Of a stretch of DNA of 64,000 nucleotides, positions 46,401 through 58,400 are shown in pieces. Positions within the stretch are counted from its first letter, which is position 1, and every line of letters begins with the position of its first letter. The notes beneath the pieces were generated by a model, which was not told the DNA's origin, did not search any database, and saw only the letters and a list, made by a program, of their open reading frames with translations. The position numbers were made by a program, and so were the translations under genes. This DNA comes from Catenulispora rubra (GTDB taxonomy: Bacteria; Actinomycetota; Actinomycetes; Streptomycetales; Catenulisporaceae): NCBI RefSeq assembly GCF_015356825.1, contig NZ_JAACYW010000017.1, positions 1 through 64,000 on the forward strand. Direction: 5' to 3'.

Positions 46401-49400
46401 GTGCCGCCCCCGAGGATGCCTGGACACGTCATGCCACCGGTGTTCTGACGTCGCAGGCAGCTGCTGTCCCGGACTGGGACGAGTGGGCAGGTCCGGCGGT
46501 CTGGCCTCCGGCCGGTACCACCTCCGTGTCCGTCGCAGACCTCTACGACCGCCTCGCCGACCTCGGCTACCACTACGGCCCGGCCTTCCAGGGTCTGACC
46601 GCGGCGTGGAGGGCCGGCGACACCCTCTATGCCGAGGTGGCGCTCCCGGCCGACCTCGCCGACGCCGACCAGTACGGCATCCACCCGGCGCTGTTCGACG
46701 CCGCGCTGCACCCGATCGCCGCCACGGGTCCCGATCCGGACGCGGGCCAGGTGCTGCTTCCGTTCGCGTGGTCGGACGTGCGGCTCCACGCCGTCGGCGC
46801 GCGCACCCTGCGCGTCCAGATCGCCCCCGCCGACGCCGGCGCGGTCCGGGTCCGGCTCGCCGATCCGGCCGGGCAACCGGTCGCCGAGGTCGGGTCGCTG
46901 GCGATGCGGCCGCTTTCGGTCGCCGAGCCGGCGACGGCCGAGGCCTCCGCGGTGACCGAGAACCTGTTCCGGCTGGCGTGGACACCGGTGTCCGCCACCG
47001 GCTCATCCGCGGCCGGTCGGGTCGTGTTCCTCGTCCGGGATGTGCCCGAGGCGCTGGTCGACGTGTGGCCCGACGCGGCCGTGGTCGCGAGCCGTTCCGA
47101 ACTCGCGGCGCTCGCGGCCGGCGCTGTCGCCGCCGTGCCGGACCTGGTTGTCGCGACCGGCCTGATGGAGAACTCCGGCCTCGCTGAAGGCGATGTCCCC
47201 GGATCCGTGCGCGAGGCTGCTCAGTACGCCCTGGAAACAGCGCAGGCGTGGCTGGCCGACGAGGCCTTCGCCGACAGCAGACTGTTGATGCTCACCCGGG
47301 GTGCGGTGGCCGTCGGCTCCGAGCAGCGCACGGACCTCGCCTCGGCACCGGTCTGGGGCCTGCTGCGCAGTGCGCAGACGGAGAATCCAGGCCGTCTCGT
47401 GCTCGTCGACATCGACGAGGACCCGCGCTCCCTGCAAGCCCTGCCGGCTGCGCTCGCCATCGGTGATGGCGATGGTGATGGCGATGCGCAGTTCGCGGTG
47501 CGTGAGGGAGTAGTGCTGGTGCCGAGGCTCGTCCGGGCCGGTGCGGCCGGCGGCGCGCTCATGCCGCCGCCGGGCCGTACGCCGTGGCGGCTGGACGTGA
47601 CCAGCCGCGAGACCCTGGACGCGCTGTCCCTGGTCCCGGCCCCGGAGTCGGCCCAGCCGCTGCTGCCGCACCAGATCCGGGTGTCCGTGCGCGCGGCCGG
47701 GCTGAACTTCCGCGACGTGCTCATCGCGCTCGGCGTCTATCCGGGCGCCGCCTCCATGGGGATGGAGGGGGCCGGGGTAGTCACCGAGGTCGGCTCGGAC
47801 GTGGCCGGACTGCGGCCCGGCGACCGCGTGACGGGGTTGATGGCCGGCGCGTTCGGCCCGGTGGCGGTGACCGACCACCGGCTGGTCGTCCGGGTTCCGG
47901 ACGCCTGGTCGTTTCAGGACGCGGCGTCGGTGCCGACGGTGTTCGTCACCGCCTACCACGGCCTGGTGAACCTGGCCGGGGTGCAGCCGGGCGAATCGGT
48001 GCTCGTGCACGCGGCGGCCGGCGGGGTGGGTATGGCCGCGGTGCAGTTGGCGTGGCATCTGGGTGCTGAGGTCTACGGCACCGCGAGCGCCGGAAAGTGG
48101 GACGCGCTGCGTGCTTCCGGTCTGGACGAGGGGCACATCGCCTCGTCGCGGACGCTGGAGTTCGAGCAGCGGTTCCTGGCCGCGACCGGTGGTCGGGGCG
48201 TGGACGTGGTGCTGGACAGCCTGGCCGGGGAGTTCGTGGACGCCTCGCTGCGGCTGCTGCCGCGCGGCGGGCGCTTCATCGAGATGGGCAAGACCGACCT
48301 GCGCGATCCGCAGGCCGTGGCCCGGGCTCATCCCGGGGTCGACTACCAGGCGTTCGACCTGGCCGCGGCGGCGCTCGCGGACCCGGACCTGTTCCAGCGG
48401 ATGCTGGCCGAGGTCGTCGCCCTCTTCGAGCGGGGCGCGCTGACGCTCTCGCCGGTGCGGACCTGGGACATCCGGCGCGCCCCCGACGCCTTCCGGACGC
48501 TCAGCCAGGCGCAGCACGTCGGGAAGCTGGTCCTGACCATGCCGCCGGAATGGGACCCGCAGGGCACGGTCCTGATCACCGGCGGCACCGGGACGCTGGG
48601 CGCGCAGATCGCCCGGCACGTCGCGGCGACCGGCCGGGCCGGTCACCTGGTCCTGCTCGGCCGGCGCGGCCCGGCGGCCCCGGGTGCGGCGGAACTGGTC
48701 GCGGAGCTGACCGCGTCGGGCGTGGCGGTGACCATCTCTGCGTGCGACGCCGCCGACCGGGACGCGCTGGCGGCGGTGCTGGATGCGATACCGGCCGAGC
48801 ATCCGCTGACCGCGGTCGTGCACGCGGCGGGCGTGCTCGACGACGGTCTGGTCGGCGGGCTGACGGCGGAGCGGCTGCGGATTGTGTTCCGGCCCAAGGT
48901 CGACGCCGCCTGGAACCTGCACGAGCTCACGCGGGATGCTGATCTGGCCGCGTTCGTCCTGTTCTCCTCGATGGCTGGCGTGTTGGGCAGCCCTGGCCAG
49001 GGGAACTATGCGGCGGCGAACGTTTTCCTCGACGCGTTGGCCGAGTATCGGCACGCTCAGGGGCTTGCGGCGACCTCACTCGCGTGGGGTCTGTGGGAGC
49101 AGCGCAGTGCCATGACCGGGGAGGTGGATCAGGAGGATCTGGCCCGGCTGGGCCGGTTCGGCCTGCTGCCGTTGCGTTCGCAGGACGGGGTGGCGCTGTT
49201 CGACGCTGCGGTCGCCCTTGACGAGCCGACCGTGGTCCCGGCGCGGGTGGACGTGGCCCGGTTGGCGCGGGCCCAGGGCTCCGGCGCCGGCTCGGGCGTG
49301 GGCTCGGTGCCTGCGGTGCTCAGAGCGCTGATGCCGTCGCGGGCGGTGCGGCGGGTCGCGGCCGTCGGCGGTCCGGTTGCCGGTCGGCGGTTCGCCGGGA

Positions 49401-52400
49401 TGTCGGCGGCGGATGTCGAGCGCGAGTTGCTGGATCTGGTGCGGGCCCATGCCGCTGCGGTGTTGGGGCATGCGGCTGTGGACCAGATCCGGCCGGACGG
49501 TGCGTTCCGGGAGTTGGGGTTCGACTCGTTGTCGGCGGTGGAGCTGCGTAACCGGCTGGCCTCGCTGTTCGACGTGCGGTTGTCCGCGACGGCGGTGTTC
49601 GACTACCCGACCCCGGTGGCTCTGGCCCGGTTCCTGCGCAGCGAGTTGTCGGGTGAGCCGGTGTCGGTCGCCGGACCGGTGGCGGCCGCTATGGCTTTGG
49701 ACGAGCCGGTTGCCATCGTGGGCATCGGGATTCGGCTTCCCGGGGGCGTCAGCTCTCCGGAGGACCTGTGGGACCTGGTCGTGTCCGGCCGTGAGGCGAT
49801 CGGTGGGATGCCCACTGACCGGGGTTGGGACGTGGAGGGGTTGTACGACCCCGATCCCGACCGTCATGGCAAGACCTATGCCCGTGAGGGCGGGTTCCTG
49901 TATGACGCGGCGGAGTTCGACGCGGGGTTCTTCGGGATCAGTCCGCGTGAGGCCACGGCGATGGATCCGCAGCAACGGTTGCTGCTGGAGGTTGCCTGGG
50001 AGGCGTTCGAGCGGGCCGGTATCCGTCCGGAGTCGGTGCGCGGCAGCCAGACCGGCGTGTTCGTCGGCGCTATTGCGCAGGACTACGGGTCGATGACGAC
50101 GCCGGGTTTCGACGGCTATCTGCTGACCGGCAGGACGACCAGCGTCATCTCCGGCCGACTGGCCTATGCACTGGGGCTGGAGGGGCCTGCGATCACGGTG
50201 GACACCGCGTGTTCGTCGTCGTTGGTGGCGCTGCACCAGGCGTCGCAGGCGCTGCGCCAGGGCGAGTGCTCCCTGGCCGTGGCCGGTGGCGTGTCGGTGA
50301 TGGCGACGCCTGGGTTGTTCACGGAGTTCAGTCGGCAGAGAGGGCTGGCGGCCGATGGCCGGATCAAAGCGTTCGCAGAAGCGGCGGATGGCACGGGCTG
50401 GGGCGAAGGCGTCGGTGTTGTACTGCTGGAGCGCCTTTCGGATGCTCTCGAAAAGGGCCATCAGGTATATGCGGTGGTTCAGGGTTCTGCGGTCAACCAG
50501 GATGGTGCCAGCAATGGTCTTACTGCGCCTAACGGGCCGTCGCAGGAACGGGTGATCCGGCAGGCGCTGGCCAACTCCCGGCTGACCCCGGACGAGGTCG
50601 ACGCGGTCGAGGCGCACGGCACGGGCACCACGTTGGGTGACCCGATCGAGGCGCAGGCGCTGATCGCGACCTACGGCCAGAACCGGTCCGAAGACCGGCC
50701 GTTGTGGCTGGGGTCGTTGAAGTCGAACGTCGGTCACACGATGGCGGCCGCGGGCATCGCCGGCGTGATCAAGATGGTCATGGCGCTTCAGCACGAGACG
50801 TTGCCGATGACGTTGCGGGTGGACGCGCCGACGTCACACGTCGACTGGTCGGCCGGTGCGGTGGAGCTGCTGACCGAGACTCGGGCGTGGCCGGATCCCG
50901 GACGTCCGCGGCGGGCCGGGGTGTCGTCGTTCGGGATCAGTGGGACCAATGCGCACTTGATCCTGGAGCAGGCCCCTGAGGCCGCGGACGCGGAGACGCC
51001 GGAACCGGCGACGAGCACGGACGGGACGGTGCCGTGGGTGCTGTCGGCGAAGTCGCCGGAGGCGCTTGCCGAGCAGGCGCGGCAGCTGTTGGGACGTCTC
51101 GATGTCCGTCCGGAACTCACGCCGTCGCAGGTGGGGCATGCGCTGCTGGGGCGTTCGGTACTTGAGCAGCGAGCGGTGGTGATCGGCCGGGAGTCTGCTG
51201 ATTTCCGGGATGGTCTGGCGGCGTTGGCTGCCGGTGATCCTTCGGCTCGCGTGGTGACCGGTAGGGGGGTTACGGAGTCCGGCAAGACGGTGTTCGTGTT
51301 TCCGGGTCAGGGTTCGCAGTGGTTGGGCATGGGCGTCGAGTTGATGGGCTCGTCGTTGGTGTTCGCGGAGTCGATGCGGGCTTGTGCGGCGGCGTTGGAG
51401 CCGTTTACGGGCTGGGATCTGATCGAGGCGCTGTCTGGGGATCTTGATCGCGTCGATGTGGTGCAGCCTGCGTTGTGGGCCGTGATGGTGTCACTGGCGC
51501 GTCTCTGGGAGTCGTTCGGCGTGACGCCGGATGCGGTGGTGGGTCACTCGCAAGGTGAGATCGCCGCCGCGCACATCGCTGGTGTGTTGTCGCTGGAGGA
51601 TTCCGCTCGGATTGTGGCGCTGCGTTCGAAGTCGCTGGCCGGGATTGCCGGTCGGGGCGGGATGGTGTCGGTGCCGCTTGCCGCGTCCGATGCGGAGAGC
51701 CTGATCGCCCCGTGGTCGGATCGGTTGGCTATCGCGACGGTGAACGGGCCGTCGTCGACGGTCGTTGCCGGTGAGATCGAGGCCGTGGACGAGTTTCTGG
51801 TCCACTGCGAGGCCGAGGGTGTTCGGGCTCGGAGGATCCCGGTGGACTACGCCTCGCACACCGCGCAGGTGCGGGAGCTGCGTCAGGAACTGCTGGAGGT
51901 GCTGGCTCCGGTCGAGGCACACCAGGCGACAGTCGCGTTCTACTCCACAGTCTCCAGCCATGTCGGCGGTTCGATGGCCGACACCACGGTGATGGGCGCC
52001 GAGTACTGGTACGACAACCTGGCCAGTACCGTCGACTTCCACGCTGCCACGCGCTCGCTGCTCGACGACGGTCACGTGTTGTTCGTCGAGGCCAGTCCGC
52101 ATCCGGTGTTGACCGGTGCGGTGCAGGAGGCCGCCGAGGAGTACGCGGTCGCTGTCACCGGCACGCTGCGCCGCGATGACGACAGCTGGGATCGGCTGCT
52201 GGCTTCGCTGGCCGTTGCCGCGACCCACACCACCGTGGACTGGGCCGGCTTCTACCCCGGCACTCACCCCAGCGCTCTCGACCTGCCGACGTATCCGTTC
52301 CAGCGCGAACGCTTCTGGCTGCCGGCGTCGGAGAGCGTCGGGTCGGCGGTGGCGAGTGGGCAGGCGGCGGTCGAGCATCCGTTGCTCGGTGCCGTGGTGG

Positions 52401-55400
52401 AGTTGGCGGGTTCCGACGGTGTGGTGCTGACCGGCCGGTTGGCGCTGTCGTCGCTGTCGTGGCTGGCTGATCATGCGGTGGCAGGCAGCGTTCTGTTGCC
52501 GGGCGCGGCGTTTGTGGAGCTGGCGCTGCGTGCTGGTGACGAGGTGGGCGCCGACCTGGTGGAGGAGCTGACGCTCCAGGCGCCGCTGGTGCTGGCTGAG
52601 ACCGGTGAGGTGCAGCTGCGGGTCGAGGTCGGCGAGCCCGATGAGGCCGGTCGGCGCGTGGTGGAGGTTCACTCGCGGCCTGGTGGTGCGGTCGTTGGCT
52701 CGCCGTGGACGTGTCATGCCGCTGGTGTGCTGGCCACCGGCGGCGCGCAGTCGCCGTGGGACGCGCGCGAGTGGCCGCCGACCGGGGCGACCGTGGTTGC
52801 GGCGCCGGATGGCGGTTGGTATCTGTGGCTGGCTGCGACCGGCTATGAGTACGGTCCGGCGTTCCAGGGGTTGCAGGCGGTGTGGCGGCGTGGCGATGAG
52901 GTGTTCGCCGAGGTCCAGCTGCCGACGGATCGGCACGCCGAGGCGACCGCTTTCGGGATCCATCCCGCGGTGCTCGACGCTGCCCTGCATGCGGCGTTGG
53001 TGACCGGCGCGGAGGATGAGCCGCTGCGGCTGCCGTTCGCGTGGACGGATGTGCGGCTGCATGCGACCGGCGCGACGAGCGTGCGCGTGCGGCTGGCCGC
53101 CGCGGGCCGCGATGCGCTCCGGGTGGACGTCGCCGACGCCGACGGTGCACCGGTCGCCTCGGTCGGTTCGCTGGCGATGCGGCCGGTCGAGGCTGATCGG
53201 CTCGGCGGCATGCGGGATGCGCTGTTCCGGATGGAGTGGGTCAGTCGGCCGGCCCCGGCCCCGGCCGCCGCCGCGGCTTCGCTGGCCCTGGTCGGCGAGG
53301 ACGGGCTCGGTCTCGGCGGCGTGGCAGCGATCCGGTGCACGGACCTGGCCGAGCTCGATGCCAGCGCCGGACACGACTTTGTCCTGGCCGCTTTCTCCGG
53401 CGCGGTCGCCTTGTCCGATGGCGCAGGCTCCGGCGCGGCTGCCTTCTCCGGCGCGGTCGCCTTGTCCGATGGCGCAGGCTCCGGCGCGGCTGCCTTCTCC
53501 GGCGCGGTCGCCTTGTCCGATGGCGCAGGCTCCGGCGCGGCTGCCTTCTCCGGCACGGCCGTCTTGTCCGATGGCGCAGGCTCCGGCGCGGCTGCCTTCT
53601 CCGGCACGGCCGTCTTGTCCGATGGCGCAGCTTCCGGCGCCGCTGCGTTCTCCGGCACCGCCTTGTCCGATGGCGACTTTTCCAGCGACTCGGCGCGCGC
53701 CGAACTGCTCAAGGCCCTGTCGCTGGTCCAGGCGTGGCTCGGCGACGAGCGGTTCGAGGGCATGCGCCTGGCAGTGGTCACGCGCGGCGCCGTGGCGGCC
53801 GGTGACACCCGGCAGCCTGATCTGAGCACCGCCCCGGTGTGGGGCCTGCTGCGCTCGGCCCAGGCGGAGAACCCAGGGCGGTTCGTTCTTGTCGATCTCG
53901 ATGAGGACGAGCGCTCCGTCCAGGCTCTGCCCGCCGCGTTGGCCGGCGGTGAGCCGCAGTTCGCGATCCGTGCCGGTGAGCTGCTGGTGCCGCGGCTGGT
54001 TCGCGCCGCGCCCGGCAGTGTCCTGACACCGCCGCCCGGTCAGGCGGCCTGGCGGCTGGACGCGACGGTTCCCGGCACCTTGGACGCGCTGTCGCTGGTG
54101 CCCGCGCCCGACGCGGTCCGGCCGCTGCTGCCGCACGAGGTCCGGGTCGCCGTGCGCGCGGCCGGGCTGAACTTCCGTGACGTGCTCATCGCGCTCGGCG
54201 TGTATCCGGGTGCGGCGTCGATGGGCAACGAGGGCGCGGGCACCGTCGTGGAGGTCGGGTCGGCGGTCGCGGACCTGGCGGTCGGCGACCGGGTCATGGG
54301 CCTGATCCCCGGCGCCTTCGGGCCGCTGGCGGTGGTGGACCGCCGCCTGGTCGCGCCGGTCCCCGCCGACTGGGACTTCGAGCAGGCGGCCTCGGCCACC
54401 ACGGTCTTTCTGACCGCGCTCTACGCCCTCACCGACCTGGCCGGGCTCCGGGCCGGCGAGCGGCTGCTGGTTCATGCGGCGGCTGGCGGCGTGGGTATGG
54501 CTGCGGTGCAGTTGGCGCGGCATCTGGGTGCTGAGGTCTACGGCACCGCGAGCGAGGGCAAGTGGGACGTGCTGCGCGCGGCCGGGCTCGACGACGAGCG
54601 CATCGCCTCCTCGCGCACGGCCGAGTTCGAGAGCCGCTTCGGCACGGCTACCGCGGGCGCCGGGATGGACGTCGTCCTGGACTCGCTCAGCGGCGAGCTG
54701 GTGGACGCCTCGCTGCGGCTGCTGCCGCGCGGCGGGCGCTTCATCGAGATGGGCAAGACCGACGTCCGCGACCCCGGGCAGATCGCGCAGCGGCACGCTG
54801 GAGTGCACTACCGCGCGTTCGACCTGATGGAGGCCGGTCCGGACCGGATCGCCGAGCTGCTCGCCGAGCTGGTGGACCTGTTCGAGGCGGGGACGCTGCG
54901 GCCGTTGCCGGTCCGCGCGTCCGACATCCGGCGGGCGGCCGAGGCGTTCCGCTTCATGAGCCAGGCCCGGCACGTCGGCAAGCTCGTGCTGACCATCCCG
55001 CCGGCGCCGGACCCGCAGGGCACGGTGTTGATCACCGGTGGCACCGGGACGCTCGGCGGGCTGCTCGCGCGGCACTACGCGCAGGCAGGCCGGGCCGGTC
55101 ATGTGGTGCTGGTCAGCCGCCGGGGCGCCGATGCCCCGGGCGCCTCGGAGCTGGCCGCCGAACTGGCCGGACTCGGCGTGGGCACGACGTTCGCCGCCTG
55201 CGACGCGGCTGATCGTGACGCGTTGGCCGCGGTGATGGCCGCGATCCCGAGCGAACATCCGCTGACAGCGGTCGTGCATGCCGCAGGCGTGCTCGACGAC
55301 GGCCTGCTGACGTCGCTGACGGCCGAGCGCGTCGACCGGGTGTTCCGACCGAAGGCGGACGCGGCCTGGAACCTGCACGAGCTGACTCGGGATGCTGATC

Positions 55401-58400
55401 TGGCCGAGTTCGTGCTGTTCTCGTCGATGGCCGGTGTTCTGGGCAGCCCGGGCCAGGGGAACTATGCGGCGGCGAACGTCTTCCTCGACGCGTTGGCTGA
55501 GTATCGGCGCGGGCAGGGGCTTGCAGCGACTTCGCTTGCCTGGGGTCTGTGGGAGCAGCGCAGTGCCATGACTGGGGACGTGGACTGGGAGGACCTGGCC
55601 CGCTTCGGCCGGTTCGGGCTGCTGCCGTTGCGGTCGGCGGAGGGCGTCGCGCTGTTCGACGCGGCGGTCGCGCTCGACGAGCCCACCGTAGTTCCGGCGC
55701 GGATGGACGTGGCCCGGTTGGCGCGGGCTCAGGGTTCGGATGCGGGCTCGGTGCCAGTGGTGCTGGGGGCGCTGGTGCCGTCGCGGGCGGTGCGGCGGGT
55801 CGCGGCTGCTGGCGGCGGTTCGGCGGCGGGTCGCAAGTACGCCGGGATGTCGGCTGCCGATGTCGAGCATGAGTTGCTGGATCTGGTGCGGGCTCATGCC
55901 GCGACGGTCTTGGGCCACGCGGCGCCGGATCAGATCCGGCCGGACAGTGCCTTCCGGGAGCTGGGGTTCGACTCGCTGTCGGCGGTGGAGCTGCGCAACC
56001 GGCTGACCTCGGTGATCGACGTGCGGATGTCGGCGACGGCGGTGTTCGACTACCCCACGCCGGCGCTGATGGCCCGGTATCTGCGCGGCGAGGTGCTCCG
56101 CGATGCGACGCCGGTCGCAGAGCCGACGGCGGCTGCCGTCACGCTGGACGAGCCGGTGGCGATCGTGGGCGTCGGGGTCCGGCTGCCCGGCGGCGTCGGG
56201 TCGCCCGAGCAGCTGTGGGAGCTCGTGGTGTCCGGCGCTGAGGCGATCGGCGGGATGCCGACCGACCGGGGCTGGGACGTCGAGGGTTTGTACGACCCCG
56301 ATCCTGACCGGCCCGGCAAGACGTATGCGCGTGAGGGCGGCTTCCTCTACGACGCGGCCGACTTCGATGCGGGGTTCTTCGGGATCAGTCCGCGCGAGGC
56401 CACGGCGATGGATCCGCAGCAGCGGTTGTTGCTGGAGGTCGCCTGGGAGGCGTTCGAGCGCGCGGGCATCCGTCCGGAGTCGGTGCGCGGCAGCCAGGCC
56501 GGGGTGTTCATCGGTGCGGTGGCGCAGGACTACGGGTCGATGACCACGCCCGGGTTCGACGGCTACGTGCTGACCGGCAGGACCACCAGCGTGATCTCGG
56601 GTCGGCTGGCCTACTTCCTGGGGCTGGAGGGGCCTGCGATCACGGTGGACACGGCGTGTTCGTCGTCGTTGGTCGCTCTGCACCAGGCGTCGCAGGCGCT
56701 GCGCCAGGGGGAGTGCTCGCTGGCGGTGGCCGGTGGCGTGTCGGTGATGGCGACGCCCGGGCTGTTCACGGAGTTCAGCCGACAGCGCGGGCTGGCCGCC
56801 GACGGCCGGATCAAGGCGTTCGCCGAGGCGGCCGACGGTACCGGTTGGGGCGAGGGCGTCGGCGTCCTGCTGCTGGAGCGTCTGTCCGACGCGCGGAGGA
56901 ACGGCCACCAGGTGCTCGCGGTGGTGCGGGGCAGCGCGGTCAACCAGGACGGCGCTAGCAATGGTCTGACAGCGCCGAACGGTCCGTCGCAAGAGCGGGT
57001 GATCCGTCAGGCCCTGGCCAACTCCCGGCTCACAGCGGACGAAGTCGATGCCGTCGAAGGGCACGGTACCGGCACGACACTCGGTGACCCGATCGAGGCG
57101 CAGGCACTGATCGCGACCTACGGCCAGAACCGGCCCGAGGACCGGCCGCTGTGGCTGGGTTCGCTGAAGTCGAACATCGGGCACACGATGGCGGCCGCGG
57201 GTGTGGCCGGCGTGATCAAGATGGTCATGGCGCTTCAACACGAGACGTTGCCGATGACGTTGCGGGTGGATGCGCCGAGCTCGCACGTCGATTGGTCGGC
57301 GGGCTCTGTGGAGCTGCTGACCGAGACTCGGGCGTGGCCGGATCCCGGACGTCCGCGCCGGGCCGGGATCTCGTCGTTCGGCATCAGTGGCACCAACGCG
57401 CATGTGATCGTCGAGCAGGCGCCGCAGGATGCTGAGTTGCCGGATGTGCCCGAGCCGCGGGTGGCGACCGGTGGGGTGCTGCCGTGGGTGGTGTCGGCGA
57501 AGTCGCCGGAGGCGCTGGCCGAGCAGGCGCGGCAGCTGCTGGACCATCTCGATGCCCGGCCGGAGGCGGCACTGTCGCAGGTGGGGCATGCGCTGCTGGG
57601 GCGTTCGGTGTTCGAGCACCGGGCGGTTGTGGTCGGTCGGGAGCCGGGAGACTTCCGCAATGGGCTGGCGGCGCTGGCCGTTGGTGACCCCGCCGTCAAT
57701 GTCGTGACCGGCAAGGCGTTCGCCGAACCTGGGAAGACGGTGTTCGTGTTCCCAGGTCAGGGTTCGCAGTGGTTGGGCATGGGTGTCGGGCTGATGGGCT
57801 CGTCGTCGGTGTTCGCGGAGTCGATGCGGGCTTGTGCGGCGGCGTTGGAGCCGTTTACGGGCTGGGATCTGATTGAGGCGTTGTCTGGGGATCTTGATCG
57901 GGTTGATGTGGTGCAGCCTGCGTTGTGGGCGGTGATGGTGTCGCTGGCTCGGCTATGGGAGTCGCTGGGTGTGACGCCGGATGCGGTGGTGGGTCATTCG
58001 CAGGGCGAGATCGCGGCGGCGCACATCGCTGGTGTGTTGTCGCTGGAGGATTCCGCTCGGATTGTGGCGCTGCGTTCGAAGTCGCTCGCCGGGATTGCTG
58101 GTCGGGGCGGGATGGTGTCGGTGCCGGTTGCGGCAGCCGATGCCGAGGATCTGATCGCCCGGTGGTCGGGTCGGTTGGCTGTCGCGACGGTGAATGGGCC
58201 GTCGTCGACGGTGGTTGCCGGTGAGATCGAGGCCGTGGACGAGTTGCTGGCCTTCTGCGAGGCGGAAGGCGTGCAGGCTCGGCGGATTCCGGTGGACTAC
58301 GCCTCGCACACCTCGCAGGTGCAGGTATTGCATGACGAGCTGCTGGAGCTGCTGGCTCCGGTCCAGGCGCGTGCGGCGACGGTCGCGTTCTACTCCACGG

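Noticed and set aside
56143-57420. Gly for Ala in the HGTGT region of KS4 and KS5 as inactivation
   Set aside because: The catalytic His and Cys are retained; the residue before the His varies and is not catalytic.
51491-57619. Leftward open frame of about 2042 codons
   Set aside because: Same cause: antisense to PKS modules 3 and 4, low-complexity product, no ribosome binding site or family match.
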